This document shows positions 17,150 through 26,647 of a stretch of DNA of 64,000 nt, piece after piece. The notes below the pieces were generated by a model. That model did no database searches. It had not been told where the DNA came from and worked only from the letters and a program-made list of their open reading frames with translations. Source of the DNA: Pseudacidovorax sp. (GTDB lineage: Bacteria; Pseudomonadota; Gammaproteobacteria; Burkholderiales; Burkholderiaceae_C); contig NZ_JAGOPN010000011.1 of the NCBI RefSeq assembly GCF_017991995.1, positions 62,001-126,000 on the forward strand. The letters run 5' to 3'. Position 1 is the stretch's first letter, and each line of letters begins with the position of its first letter. Position numbers and translations under genes: made by a program.

Positions 17150-18610
17150 ATGACGCGGCTTCTCGTCGGACCGTTCAACCGCGTCGAGGGCGACCTCGAG
17201 GTCACGCTCGACATTGCCGAGGGCCGTGTGCGCGCAGCCCACGTCAATGCACCCATGTACCGGGGCTTCGAGCAGATCCTGCGCGGCAAGTCGCCACACG
17301 ATGCGCTGGTGTTCGTGCCGCGCATCTGCGGCATCTGTTCGGTCTCGCAGTCGGTCGCCGCGGCGCATGCGCTGGCCGACCTGGCCGGCGCGGCGATGCC
17401 GCCCAACGGCCGCCACGTGACCAACACGATCCTCGCCATCGAGAACCTGGCCGACCACCTGACCCACTTCTACCTGTTCTTCATGCCCGACTTCACGCGC
17501 GCCGCCTATGCCGGCCGCCCCTGGCATGCCGAGGCGGTGGAGCGCTTCACCGCCGGGCGCGGTGAGCAGGTGCGAAAGGCCATCGCGGCGCGCCAGCGCT
17601 GGTTCGAGCTGCTGGGCACGCTGGCCGGCAAATGGCCCCACACCCAGAGCCTGGAGCCGGGCGGCTCGTCGCGGGCCATCGAGCCCGCCGAGCGCACCCG
17701 GCTGCTGGCGCGGGTGCGCGAGTTCCGGAATTTCCTGGAACGCGAGCTCTTCGGCGGCACCACGCTGGAAGCCTTCGACGCGCTGCCCGACGAGGAGGCC
17801 CTGTGGACCTGGCACGCCCACCAGCCCGCGCGCGGCGACTTCCGCCTTTTCCTCAGCGCCATGCTCGATCCGGTGCTCGCTGCCCTCGGACCCGGCCCGG
17901 GGCGCTACCTGAGCTATGGCGCATATCCGCAGCCCGACGGCACTCACGGCTTCGCGGCCGGCCTGTGGGATGCGACGCTCGGCGCCCTGCAGCCGCTGGA
18001 CACGGCCGCGATCACCGAGGACGCCACGCATGCCTGGCTGCTGGACGCCGGCGGCCCTCGCCACCCGCGTTCGGGCCTGACCGAGCCCGACGCCGACAAG
18101 CCCGGTGCCTACACCTGGAACAAGGCGCCGCGCCTGGCCGGCCAGGTCGTGGAGACCGGCGCCATCGCCCGCCAGCTCGCCGCGGGCCATGCGCTGGTGC
18201 ACGATGCCGTGCGCCGCCATGGCGGCACCGTGTTCACGCGTGTGCTGGCCCGCGTGCTGGAGCTGGCCCGCGTGGTGCCTCGCATCGAGGGCTGGCTGCA
18301 GGCGCTGCAGCCCGGCGAGCCCTACTGCGTGCCCGCGGCATTGCCCGACGAGGGCGAAGGCATGGGCCTGAACGAGGCCGCACGGGGCGCACTCGGCCAC
18401 TGGCTGCAGGTGCGTGGCGGCCGGATCGCCAACTACCAGATCGTGGCGCCGACCAGCTGGAACTTCTCCCCGCGCGACGCCGCCGGCACGCCCGGCGCCC
18501 TGGAACAGGCCCTGGTCGACGCGCCGGTGCAGGACGGCGAGACCACGCCGGTGGCCATCCAGCACATCGTGCGCTCCTTCGACCCCTGCATGGTCTGCAC
18601 GGTGCACTGA
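17150..18610 (+). CDS. hoxC: Regulatory (H2-sensing) hydrogenase large subunit HoxC
   Basis: This is the catalytic-type subunit of the H2 sensor (HupV type), which binds H2 and signals to the kinase HoxJ. The 486-residue protein has the nickel ligands RICGIC (Cys60, Cys63) and DPCMVC (Cys480, Cys483). It ends at VH three residues later. It therefore has no C-terminal extension and needs no maturation protease, which separates regulatory from energy-converting hydrogenases. The stop overlaps the hoxJ start by one base (TGATG). Confidence 0.96.
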   Translation: MTRLLVGPFNRVEGDLEVTLDIAEGRVRAAHVNAPMYRGFEQILRGKSPHDALVFVPRICGICSVSQSVAAAHALADLAGAAMPPNGRHVTNTILAIENLADHLTHFYLFFMPDFTRAAYAGRPWHAEAVERFTAGRGEQVRKAIAARQRWFELLGTLAGKWPHTQSLEPGGSSRAIEPAERTRLLARVREFRNFLERELFGGTTLEAFDALPDEEALWTWHAHQPARGDFRLFLSAMLDPVLAALGPGPGRYLSYGAYPQPDGTHGFAAGLWDATLGALQPLDTAAITEDATHAWLLDAGGPRHPRSGLTEPDADKPGAYTWNKAPRLAGQVVETGAIARQLAAGHALVHDAVRRHGGTVFTRVLARVLELARVVPRIEGWLQALQPGEPYCVPAALPDEGEGMGLNEAARGALGHWLQVRGGRIANYQIVAPTSWNFSPRDAAGTPGALEQALVDAPVQDGETTPVAIQHIVRSFDPCMVCTVH

Positions 18611-19965
18611 TGCCTCGCCCCCGCCGCACGGACACGCCACCGCCCCTGCCTCCGCAAGGCATGGACGACGCCGCCTGGGTCGACGTGATCCAGAAGATGG
18701 ACGAGGTCTATTCCCAGCTGGTCACCGACGAGATCGAGCTGGAGAAGAAGAACGCCGAGCTGGAGCAGTCGCAGCAGTTCATCTTCAGCGTGCTGTCGGC
18801 GATGTCGGACGTGCTGGTCGTCTGCGATGCCCAGGGGCTGATCGAGGAGACCAACGCCGCGCTGTGCGAGCTGGTGGGCCGCAGTGACCAGCAGTTGCGC
18901 GGCACCTCGCTGTACGACCTGCTGGCCGACGAGACGAGTGTGGCCGCAGCCCGTTCGGTGATGGCCAACCGCAGCCCAACCCGGCGCGGTGAATCCATCG
19001 AGCTGAACCTGCGCGGTGCGGGCGGCGAGGGCGTGCCGGTGGATGCCAACTGCACGCCGCGCTTCGCGGCGTCGCAGCGCCGCGTCGGCACCGTGCTGGT
19101 GGCCCGCCCGACGGCCGAGATCCGCCGCGCCTACGAGGAGCTGCGCACCGCCCACGAGGCGCTCAAGCGCACGCAGCAGCAGCTGCTGCATTCCGAGAAG
19201 ATGGCCTCGCTCGGGCGACTGGTGGCGGGCGTGGCGCACGAGCTAAACAATCCCATCAGCTTCGTCCTCGGCAACGTGCACGCCCTGAGCCGCTACAGCG
19301 AGCGGCTGCGCGACTACCTGCAGGCCGTGCACGAGGGCCGCGACGCCGACGAACGCCAGGCCATGCGCACGAGGCTGCGCGTCGACCACATCCTGGACGA
19401 CCTGCCGTCGCTGCTGGAAGGCACGCTGGAAGGCGCGCAGCGCACGGCCGACATCGTCAACGGCCTGAAACGCTTTTCGGCCATCGATCCCGAGACCCGC
19501 CAGGATATCGACCTGAACGAGGTGGTCGACCGCGCCGTGCTCTGGGTCACCAAGGGCGCGCCGAGCGGCCTGAAGCTGGACTGGCGGCGAGGGGCACCCT
19601 GCTGGATCCATGGCAATGCGGGACAGCTCCAGCAGGTCGTCATGAACCTGCTCCAGAACGCACTCGATGCCACGGCCGAACAGTCAGGCCAGGCGCCGGA
19701 GGTTCGCATCGAGATCGTCACGTCCGACACGCATGCGCATCTGCGGGTGGCCGACAACGGTCCCGGCGTTTCGCCCGCCCATCTGTCCCGCATCTTCGAA
19801 CCCTTCTTCACGACCAAGCCGGTGGGCAAGGGGACGGGGCTGGGCCTGTCCATCAGCTACGGGATCGTGGAGCGCCACGGCGGACTGCTGCGTGCGCAGA
19901 ACCTGCCTTCGGGTGGCGCGTGCTTCGAGTTCACGCTGGACCGGCTTGCAGGGCGTGCGCCCTGA
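18610..19965 (+). CDS. hoxJ: Hydrogenase regulatory histidine kinase HoxJ
   Basis: HoxJ is a soluble PAS-containing sensor kinase that associates with HoxBC and controls HoxA. The 451-residue protein has a charged helix (about 27-56), a PAS domain (about 58-165) and a coiled-coil linker. The H-box is VAHELNNP (phospho-acceptor His210), the N-box is NLLQNALDA (347-355), and the ATP-lid glycines are DNGPG and GKGTGLGLS (407-413). No membrane segments are visible. All kinase motifs look intact, unlike the point-mutated HoxJ reported in Cupriavidus necator H16. Confidence 0.94.
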   Translation: MPRPRRTDTPPPLPPQGMDDAAWVDVIQKMDEVYSQLVTDEIELEKKNAELEQSQQFIFSVLSAMSDVLVVCDAQGLIEETNAALCELVGRSDQQLRGTSLYDLLADETSVAAARSVMANRSPTRRGESIELNLRGAGGEGVPVDANCTPRFAASQRRVGTVLVARPTAEIRRAYEELRTAHEALKRTQQQLLHSEKMASLGRLVAGVAHELNNPISFVLGNVHALSRYSERLRDYLQAVHEGRDADERQAMRTRLRVDHILDDLPSLLEGTLEGAQRTADIVNGLKRFSAIDPETRQDIDLNEVVDRAVLWVTKGAPSGLKLDWRRGAPCWIHGNAGQLQQVVMNLLQNALDATAEQSGQAPEVRIEIVTSDTHAHLRVADNGPGVSPAHLSRIFEPFFTTKPVGKGTGLGLSISYGIVERHGGLLRAQNLPSGGACFEFTLDRLAGRAP

Positions 19966-20003
19966 TGCGTCCCGGGCCATGCGTCACTGCCAGAGGAAGA
20001 CCC

Positions 20004-22091
20004 TTGCGCACATTCCTTCTCCCTTGCGCCGCATTGCCTGTCGCAGCGCTCCTCACCGGCGTGCCGGCCTGGGGCCAGGACGGCCACCTGCCCGAGGTGT
20101 CGGTGCGGGGCCCACGCGATGCGGCCATCGGCACCGCCGACTCCGCCAGCGAGGGCGCGGCCGAGAAGGCCTCGTTCCAGGCCCGTCCCAAGCTGCGGCC
20201 GGGCGACATCGTGGAAGCCGTCCCCGGCGTCGTGGCCACCCAGCACTCCGGCGACGGCAAGGCCAACCAGTACTTTCTGCGGGGCTTCAACCTCGACCAT
20301 GGGACCGACTTCGCGGTGACGGTCGACGGGATGCCGGTGAACATGCCCACGCATGGACACGGCCAGGGCTTCGCCGACCTCAACTTCCTGATCCCCGACC
20401 TCGTGTCGGGCGTTCGCTACCGCAAGGGCCCCTATTTCGTGGACAGCGGCGACTTCTCGCTGGCCGGCAGCGCCTCCCTGGACTACGTCAGCGCACTCGA
20501 GGCCCCCTTCGCGGAAGTCACGCTCGGCAGCCACAACTTCCGGCGGCTGCTCGCCGCGGGCTCGCGCACGGTTGCGGACCAGACCTGGCTCGGCGCCGTG
20601 GAACTGGAGGGCAACGACGGCCCCTGGGACACGCCCGAGCGGCTGCGCAAGGCCAATGCCGTGGTCCGCTATTCGCAGGGATCGCCCACGCGCGGCCTGA
20701 GCATCACCGGCATGGCCTACCAGAGCCGCTGGAATTCGACCGACCAGATTCCTGAGCGGCTGGTCGACAGCGGCGAGCTGTCCCGCTTCGGCTCGCTCGA
20801 CCCCACGGACGGCGGCAGGACGCGTCGCCTCAGCCTGTCGGGCAAGTGGTTCGAGAACGGCCCGCAGGGCAACACGCAGATCAGCGCCTATGCCATCGAT
20901 TACCGCTTCGACCTGTTCTCGGACTTCACCTACTTCCTGGACCGGCCCGACACCGGCGATCAGTTCGAGCAGACCGACCGGCGGCGCATCTTCGGTGCGC
21001 AGGCGTCGCACAGCCTGCCGAACCGGCTGGGCGGGCTCGACGGCATCCTGAGCTTCGGCGCGCAGTGGCGCGGCGACCGCATCGGGGAGGTCGGCCTCTA
21101 CGACACCGTGGCGCGTCAGCGCACGGCGACGGTGCGCAACGACAGGGTGTCCCAGGACCTGATGTCGATCTACGGGCAGCAACTGGTGAACTTCACCGAG
21201 CGCCTGCGGGGCTATGTGGGCATGCGCGGCGACCTGCTGCGCTACACGGTCGATGGGCGTGAGCCGATCTACGGCCCGGTGAACAGCGGCCGCGGCCACG
21301 ACGCGCTGGCGAGTCCCAAGGCCGGGCTGGCCTTCACGATGACCCCCGCGCACGAGTTCTACCTCAATGCAGGTGTCGGCTTCCACAGCAACGACGTGCG
21401 CGGCGCCACCATCCAGCTCGATCCGCAGAGCGGCCTGCCGGCCGAGCGGGTGCCGGCGCTGGTCAAGGGCCGCGGGGCCGAGATCGGCTGGCGTTTCCAG
21501 CCCGATGGCGACTTCACCGCCACGGTCGCGCTCTGGCAACTCCGGCTGGACTCCGAGCTGGTCTATGTCGGCGACGCCGGCACTACGGAGCCGGGCCGTG
21601 CCAGCGCCCGGCGGGGCATCGAGGCCACGCTGCGATGGAAGGTCGATCGACGTTGGCGGCTGGAGGCCGACGCCGCGTTGTCGCGTGCGCGCTTTCGCGG
21701 CCTCGCGCCCGAAGGCGAAGGCAACTTCATCGACAACGCCGTCGAGCGCGTCCTGGCCGCCGGCCTGACCTACACCGATGGCCCGCTCACCGCATCGCTG
21801 CGCCTGCGGTATCTGGGGCCGCGCGCGCTGGACACGCTGGACAGCGTCCGCTCCAGGTCCACCACCCTGCTGAACTTCGGTGCCCGCTATGCCGTCAACC
21901 GCCACCTGACGCTGGGCCTCGACTGGTTCAACCTCACCCGACGCAAGGGCAACGACATCGAGTACTTCTATGCGTCGTGCACGGCCGGCGAGCTGGCGCG
22001 GGGCGAATGCGGCAGCGGCGGCATCGAAGGCCGGCACATCCATCCGATGGAGCCGCGCAGCGCGAGGATCAGCGCCCGCTGGTCGTTCTGA
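20004..22091 (+). CDS. TonB-dependent outer-membrane receptor, possible nickel uptake
   Basis: This is a 22-strand-type receptor of about 695 residues with a signal peptide (hydrophobic 5-20, then AWGQD). A plug domain follows (about 30-160: VVATQHSGDGKANQYFLRGF, then a His-containing loop MPTHGHGQGF). The C-terminal barrel ends in the aromatic SARWSF. The TTG start is chosen because AGAGGAAG lies 4 bp upstream and the signal peptide is ideal. An ATG at 19965 overlaps the hoxJ stop (TGATG) and is the alternative. Placement right after hoxJ suggests a metal substrate such as nickel, but nothing in the sequence proves the ligand. Confidence 0.85.
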   Translation: MRTFLLPCAALPVAALLTGVPAWGQDGHLPEVSVRGPRDAAIGTADSASEGAAEKASFQARPKLRPGDIVEAVPGVVATQHSGDGKANQYFLRGFNLDHGTDFAVTVDGMPVNMPTHGHGQGFADLNFLIPDLVSGVRYRKGPYFVDSGDFSLAGSASLDYVSALEAPFAEVTLGSHNFRRLLAAGSRTVADQTWLGAVELEGNDGPWDTPERLRKANAVVRYSQGSPTRGLSITGMAYQSRWNSTDQIPERLVDSGELSRFGSLDPTDGGRTRRLSLSGKWFENGPQGNTQISAYAIDYRFDLFSDFTYFLDRPDTGDQFEQTDRRRIFGAQASHSLPNRLGGLDGILSFGAQWRGDRIGEVGLYDTVARQRTATVRNDRVSQDLMSIYGQQLVNFTERLRGYVGMRGDLLRYTVDGREPIYGPVNSGRGHDALASPKAGLAFTMTPAHEFYLNAGVGFHSNDVRGATIQLDPQSGLPAERVPALVKGRGAEIGWRFQPDGDFTATVALWQLRLDSELVYVGDAGTTEPGRASARRGIEATLRWKVDRRWRLEADAALSRARFRGLAPEGEGNFIDNAVERVLAAGLTYTDGPLTASLRLRYLGPRALDTLDSVRSRSTTLLNFGARYAVNRHLTLGLDWFNLTRRKGNDIEYFYASCTAGELARGECGSGGIEGRHIHPMEPRSARISARWSF

Positions 22092-22157
22092 GCGCCGCGG
22101 CGCAGACAAGGTCCGGGCTCACCACAAGACCCGACCCAGCGGGCACCTGGAACGGGG

Positions 22158-22901
22158 TCATCGGAGCCATCGCCCCAGCGCGGCTGCGACCGCCCCCGGC
22201 TGCTCCATGGTGCTCATATGCCCGCATTCCTCCACCACCACCAGCTGCGCACCGGGGATGTGGCGCTGCATCTCCTCATGGCGCGACAGCGGGCTCCAGC
22301 CATCCTCGCGGCCGCACAGCAGCAGCGTCGGCACGCGGATGCCGGCCATCAGGTCCGTGGCGTCGGGCCGTTGGAGCAGGGCGCGGATCTGCGCCTCGAA
22401 CTGGGCGGGCGTGAAGCGCTCGATCATGTCCAGGATCCGCGCGAACACCGGCGAATCCCAGCGCGCCGGATGCACCATGCCTCGGGCCCATTGGTGGCCC
22501 ATGGCGCGCATGCCGTCCGCCCGGGCCAGCGCCAGAAGCGCCATGCGCTGGGTGGCCTCGGCCTCGCCGGTCGCGCCGGCGGGGCGCGCCTGGTAGCCGG
22601 TATCCAGCAGCGCAAGCCGCTGCACGCGGTGGGGCGCCTGCCGCCAGATCTCCAGCGCACAGCGGCCGCCCATGCTGTGGCCGGCGACGCTGAAAGCCTG
22701 CCCGGCCGGCAGCATCGCGATCGCCTGCCGGGCCATGTCCTCGATAGTGTCGGCTGCGCCGTGCCGGGCGACGACGCAGTCGGCGACCGGTGCCAGGGCC
22801 TGCACCTGGGCATCCCAGACGGCTTCATCGCACAGCAGGCCCGGGATCAGCAGCAGCAAGGGACGGGACGGCTGCGACGGGGTGGTGGGCGCATCAGTCA
22901 A
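22158..22901 (-). CDS. Alpha/beta hydrolase
   Basis: This is a 247-residue hydrolase of the alpha/beta fold. The nucleophile elbow is GHSMGG, the acid lies in CGREDGWSP, and the His in ECGHMSTME. The oxyanion segment is LIPGLLCDE. The substrate is unknown. The start chosen is a TTG overlapping the end of the upstream Bug gene, because the homology begins soon after it. Longer frames run into that gene with low-complexity Arg/Ser sequence. It is the last gene of the - strand string that starts with the response regulator and converges on the TonB receptor. Confidence 0.8.
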   Translation of the reverse strand: MTDAPTTPSQPSRPLLLLIPGLLCDEAVWDAQVQALAPVADCVVARHGAADTIEDMARQAIAMLPAGQAFSVAGHSMGGRCALEIWRQAPHRVQRLALLDTGYQARPAGATGEAEATQRMALLALARADGMRAMGHQWARGMVHPARWDSPVFARILDMIERFTPAQFEAQIRALLQRPDATDLMAGIRVPTLLLCGREDGWSPLSRHEEMQRHIPGAQLVVVEECGHMSTMEQPGAVAAALGRWLR

Positions 22902-23910
22902 GCTTGGCTCCCGACTTGAGGACGATCTGCGCCCAGAGCGCCTTCTCCGCCACGACGAAGCGGGCGAATTCTTCCGGCGTGCTGGCCACCACCTCCGCGC
23001 CGGTCGGGCGGATCTGCGCCTCGACCTCGGGCGTGTGGAGCGCACGGGCCGTGGCCGCCTGCAGCGGATGCACCATGGCGGCGGGCGTGCCCCTGGGTGC
23101 CCACAGGCCGTACCAGTTGGTCAGCACATAGCCCGGCAGCCCGGACTCGACCATCGTCGGCAGGTCCGGCAGCATCGCCATGCGGGCCTGCGAGGTCACC
23201 GCCAGCGCCCGCAGCCGGCCCGCGCGCACCTGCTGCATCGACGAGGAGGCCGAGTCGAACATCACCTGGATCTGCCCGCCGATCAGGTCGGTCTGGGCGG
23301 GCGCGGCGCCCCGGTAGGGCACGTGCACCATGTCGACGCCCGCGAGTTGCTTGAGCAGTTCGCCCGCCAGATGGGCGGCGCCCGCGTTGCCGGAGGAGCC
23401 GAAGGAGAGCGCACCCGGATGCGCCTTGGCATAGGCGATGAGGCCCCGCACATCGCGCACCGGCAGCTGCGGATTCACCAGCAGCAGCATTGGCACACGG
23501 GTGAGTTGCGTGATGGGCGCGAAGTCCTCGATCACGTCGAAGCCGACATGCTTGAACAGCGCGGGATAGGTGACGTGCACCGAGGCGTTGACGAGCAGCG
23601 TCTCGCCGTCGGGCCGCGCCTGGGCCACGGCCTGGGCACCGAGCATGCCCCCGCCGCCCGGGCGGTTGTCGACCAGGAAGGGCGTGCCGAGCGCCTGTTG
23701 CAGGCCCTGCGCGGTGATCCGCGCGATCTGGTCGGCCGGCCCGCCGGGCGGATGCGGCACGATGACACGCACCGGCCCCTTCGATGCGGACTGCGCCCGC
23801 GCGGCCCAGGGCAGCCAGGGCAGGGCGCTGGCTGCCAGCGCCGTGGCCAGGGCCCGCCGGCGGCCGGGTTGTGCGGGCGGCTGTGTGCGCCCGGTGTTGC
23901 CTGGGATCAT
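22894..23910 (-). CDS. Bug-family (TctC) tripartite tricarboxylate transporter binding protein
   Basis: This is a periplasmic solute-binding protein of 338 residues with a Tat-like export signal (GRRRALATAL then hydrophobic, ARA before QSA). The family landmarks are VIVPHPPGGPAD, VDNRPGGGG and VPYRGAAP. Bug proteins bind small carboxylates or amides; the membrane partners TctA/TctB are not in this window, as is common in this family. It sits between a LysR regulator and the hydrolase at 22158, with which it overlaps by 8 bp, suggesting a joint role in uptake and hydrolysis. Confidence 0.92.
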   Translation of the reverse strand: MIPGNTGRTQPPAQPGRRRALATALAASALPWLPWAARAQSASKGPVRVIVPHPPGGPADQIARITAQGLQQALGTPFLVDNRPGGGGMLGAQAVAQARPDGETLLVNASVHVTYPALFKHVGFDVIEDFAPITQLTRVPMLLLVNPQLPVRDVRGLIAYAKAHPGALSFGSSGNAGAAHLAGELLKQLAGVDMVHVPYRGAAPAQTDLIGGQIQVMFDSASSSMQQVRAGRLRALAVTSQARMAMLPDLPTMVESGLPGYVLTNWYGLWAPRGTPAAMVHPLQAATARALHTPEVEAQIRPTGAEVVASTPEEFARFVVAEKALWAQIVLKSGAKLD

Positions 23911-24011
23911 GTCGTCTCCTGTCGATGCGGGCTCCAGCCCGAGCGTCGCAGGATGCCCTCCAGCGCAGCGCGCAACCATGCGCGTGCGCCCCTTTCCATG
24001 CGTTCTGCCTG

Positions 24012-25217
24012 TCACCGTCGCGGGGCCGCCGCGGCGGCCAACGCCTCCTGGAACGCCGCGAGGGCGGGGGTCGGCGCGAAGCCGGTGCGCACGGTGAAGC
24101 CGATGGCCCGCGGCGGATGCGGCAGCGCGACCTGGAGCGTCGCGAGCAGCCCGGCCTGAAGCTCGCCGTGCCACTGGCTCGGCGGCGCCACCGCCAGCCG
24201 GTCGCTCTGTTGCAGCAACGTCGCGATCAGCGCCGGACTGTTGATGTGCACGCCGCTCGGGGCGGGCAGGTTGTGGGCATCGAAGGCGCGGGCCAGCGCC
24301 TCCCAGGCGGGCGAGCCCGCCATCGGCAACACCCATTGGGCACGCCCCAGGTCGGCCAGGCGCATCCGGCGACGCGTCAGCAGCGGGTGGCCGGCGCGAA
24401 CCAGAAACGCCAGCGGGTCATGGAAGAGCTGCACCTGTCGCAGGTCCGCTGGCACCTGGGGCCGTAAGGCGCCCACCATGATGTCGATCTGCGCCTGCTG
24501 CAGGCTGCTGCGCAAGGTGTCGTAGGTACCGTCCACCACCGACAGCTGCAACTCGGGCCAGCGCGCACTGACGTGCTGCAGCGCCGCGGAGACCACGGCG
24601 CCGGTGGAGTAGGGCAGCGTGCCGATGGCCAGGCGGCCACGCAGCCGACCGCGGGCGGCTGCGGCATCTTCGGCCAGCGCCTGCATCTCGCGCAACGCCA
24701 GCGCCGCATGGTGGGCCACCCAGGCGCCACGGCTGGTGGGGCGCAGGCCGCCGGCCAGACGGTCGAACAGCGGCTCGCCCGCCAGGTGTTCCACCTGCGC
24801 CAGTGCCTGCTGCACCGAGGCCTGCGCCATGCCCAGCCGCGACGCCGCGCGGCGCTGACTGCCGGCGGTGGCCAGCAGCACCACCACGTCCAGCTGGCGC
24901 TCGCTCACCTGGGCGGCCAGGCGACCGCCGCCGACCGCCGTCCGCCAGGGCCCTGCATCCGCACGCGCGAGGTGGGCCAGGGTCTCGCGCATGCGCGCGA
25001 AGAGCGGCGCGCCCTGCGCGGTCGGCCGCATGCCGTGGCGGCTGCGTTCGAAGAGGCGCAGGCCCAGCGCCGCTTCCATCTGCGCGATGGCGCGCGCCAC
25101 GGTGGGCTGCGACAGGTGCAGCGCCCCGGCTGCGGCGGTCGTGCTGCCGTGCGCGGCCACCGCCATGGCCGCGCGCAAGGACCGCAGCGTCGGCAGGGCT
25201 GCCTCTGCAGGGACCAT
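24012..25217 (-). CDS. LysR-family regulator with two tandem DNA-binding domains
   Basis: The 401-residue protein is about 100 residues longer than a normal LysR regulator. It contains two complete LysR helix-turn-helix modules in series. The first covers about 9-68 (STTAAAGALHLSQPTVARAI, then LFERSRHGMRPTAQG). The second covers about 106-165 (SQRRAASRLGMAQASVQQAL, then LFDRLAGGLRPTSRG). One substrate-binding domain follows (about 190-400). The ATG at 25217 is preferred over a TTG nine bases upstream. It starts 17 bp after the kinase gene, so it probably belongs to the same transcript, and precedes the Bug gene by 101 bp. Target unknown; the Bug and hydrolase genes are the obvious candidates. 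Confidence 0.9.
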   Translation of the reverse strand: MVPAEAALPTLRSLRAAMAVAAHGSTTAAAGALHLSQPTVARAIAQMEAALGLRLFERSRHGMRPTAQGAPLFARMRETLAHLARADAGPWRTAVGGGRLAAQVSERQLDVVVLLATAGSQRRAASRLGMAQASVQQALAQVEHLAGEPLFDRLAGGLRPTSRGAWVAHHAALALREMQALAEDAAAARGRLRGRLAIGTLPYSTGAVVSAALQHVSARWPELQLSVVDGTYDTLRSSLQQAQIDIMVGALRPQVPADLRQVQLFHDPLAFLVRAGHPLLTRRRMRLADLGRAQWVLPMAGSPAWEALARAFDAHNLPAPSGVHINSPALIATLLQQSDRLAVAPPSQWHGELQAGLLATLQVALPHPPRAIGFTVRTGFAPTPALAAFQEALAAAAAPRR

Positions 25218-25234
25218 GGCGGCCAACGGCGTAC

Positions 25235-26647
25235 TCAGCCCGCCGCCACCATCGGCAGCCGCAGGTCGAAGCGCGCCCCGCCACCCGGCGCATTGCCCGC
25301 CTCCAGCCGGGCGCCGTGGGCGTGCATCACGGCCTGCGCCAGCGACAGGCCCAGGCCCAGGCCGGCCGCCGCCTCCCGGGCGCGGGCGCCGCGGTAGAAG
25401 CGCTCGAACAGGTGCGGCAGGTCGCTGGGCTCGATGCCGGGGCCGTCGTCCGTCACGCGCACGATGGCCTCGCGGGCCGCCGCATCGGCCAGCAGGCTCA
25501 CGTTGACGGCACCGCCCTGCGGCGAGTACTTGATGGCGTTGTCGATCAGGTTGGTCAGCGCGAGTTGCACCGGCACGCGGGCCGACACGGCCTGCAGGTC
25601 GGCCCCCTCGCTCACCGTCAGCACCACCTGGCGCTGGCGCGCGACCGGGGCCATGCGCCGCATGGTCTCGCGCACCAGGTCGGCCAGCGACAGCGACTCC
25701 ATCTCGCCGCGCTCCTGGCCGGCATCCAGGCGGGCCAGCACCAGCAGCTCCTCCACCAGCAGGGTGAGCGATTCCACCTCGTCCAGCGCGGAATGCAGCG
25801 TCTCCACATAGCTGGCGGCATCGCGCGGGCGGCGCAACGCAATTTCCAGCTCGGCCCGCAGGCGCGACAGCGGCGAGCGCAGCTCGTGCGAGGCATCGGC
25901 CGTGAAGTTGCGCTGCGCCTCGATGCCGCGCTCCAGGCGGTCGAGCATCTCGTTGAGCGTGTCCACCAGCCGCCCGATCTCGTCCGGCACGCCGGGGTGC
26001 GGCAGCCGGCTGGCCAGGTTGCGCTGGCCGATGCGGCGCGCCTGTTCGACGATGTCGTCGATGGCATTGAAGACGCGGCGGGTGAGCAGCTCGCCCGCGA
26101 TGCCCAGTGCCAGGATCAGCACCACGGTCAGCAGCAGCATCATGACGCCGGCGCTGGCCACCGCGTGGTTCAGGTCCTCCAGCGAGGCGGCGACCTGCAC
26201 GGCCATCAGGTCGGGCCGGTTGGGCACCGGCACCGACACCACCCGCGTGGGTTCACCGGCAAAGCGCTCCAGGTCCTCGTAGAGCGGGCCGCCGCCGACC
26301 AGTTGGGCCCGCAGGTCCGCCGGCACCGGCAGCGTGGCCGAGCCGAGGTTGGCGCTGCGCGCCACCACCTGCCCGTCCTTGTCCACCACCTGCACCAGGC
26401 GATCCACCCGCGCATACGAAGGCCCGCGGTTGCGCGCGGCCTCGTGCACGACGGCGGGCGTGCCCGGCTCGGCCACGGCCAGCATGCCGGACTCCAGCTC
26501 GGCCAGCGCCAGGATGGCGTCGTCCAGGTCGCCGCGCAGGTCGGTCGAGAAGGCCCAGATGCCCACGGCCGCCACCACCGCCATCACCAGCGAGACGACG
26601 GCGAAGTGCACGATGGCCAGGCGCCGGCGGAAGCTCAGCATGGTCAT
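25235..26647 (-). CDS. Sensor histidine kinase of an OmpR-type two-component system
   Basis: This is a 470-residue membrane kinase. TM1 is at about 13-34, a periplasmic sensor loop at about 35-165, TM2 at about 166-187, then HAMP (to about 240). The H-box is ASHELRSPLSRLR (His254), the N-box NLIDNAIKYSP, and the ATP-lid motifs DDGPGI, FERFYRG and GLGLGLSL. The ATG at 26647 overlaps the stop of the response regulator (ATGA), which fixes the pairing. The layout resembles QseC/TctE-type kinases; the signal is unknown. Confidence 0.93.
   Translation of the reverse strand: MTMLSFRRRLAIVHFAVVSLVMAVVAAVGIWAFSTDLRGDLDDAILALAELESGMLAVAEPGTPAVVHEAARNRGPSYARVDRLVQVVDKDGQVVARSANLGSATLPVPADLRAQLVGGGPLYEDLERFAGEPTRVVSVPVPNRPDLMAVQVAASLEDLNHAVASAGVMMLLLTVVLILALGIAGELLTRRVFNAIDDIVEQARRIGQRNLASRLPHPGVPDEIGRLVDTLNEMLDRLERGIEAQRNFTADASHELRSPLSRLRAELEIALRRPRDAASYVETLHSALDEVESLTLLVEELLVLARLDAGQERGEMESLSLADLVRETMRRMAPVARQRQVVLTVSEGADLQAVSARVPVQLALTNLIDNAIKYSPQGGAVNVSLLADAAAREAIVRVTDDGPGIEPSDLPHLFERFYRGARAREAAAGLGLGLSLAQAVMHAHGARLEAGNAPGGGARFDLRLPMVAAG

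Noticed and set aside
23911-24336. N-terminal extension of the Bug protein at 22894
   Set aside because: It overlaps the LysR gene. The ATG at 23910 is followed by a typical export signal.
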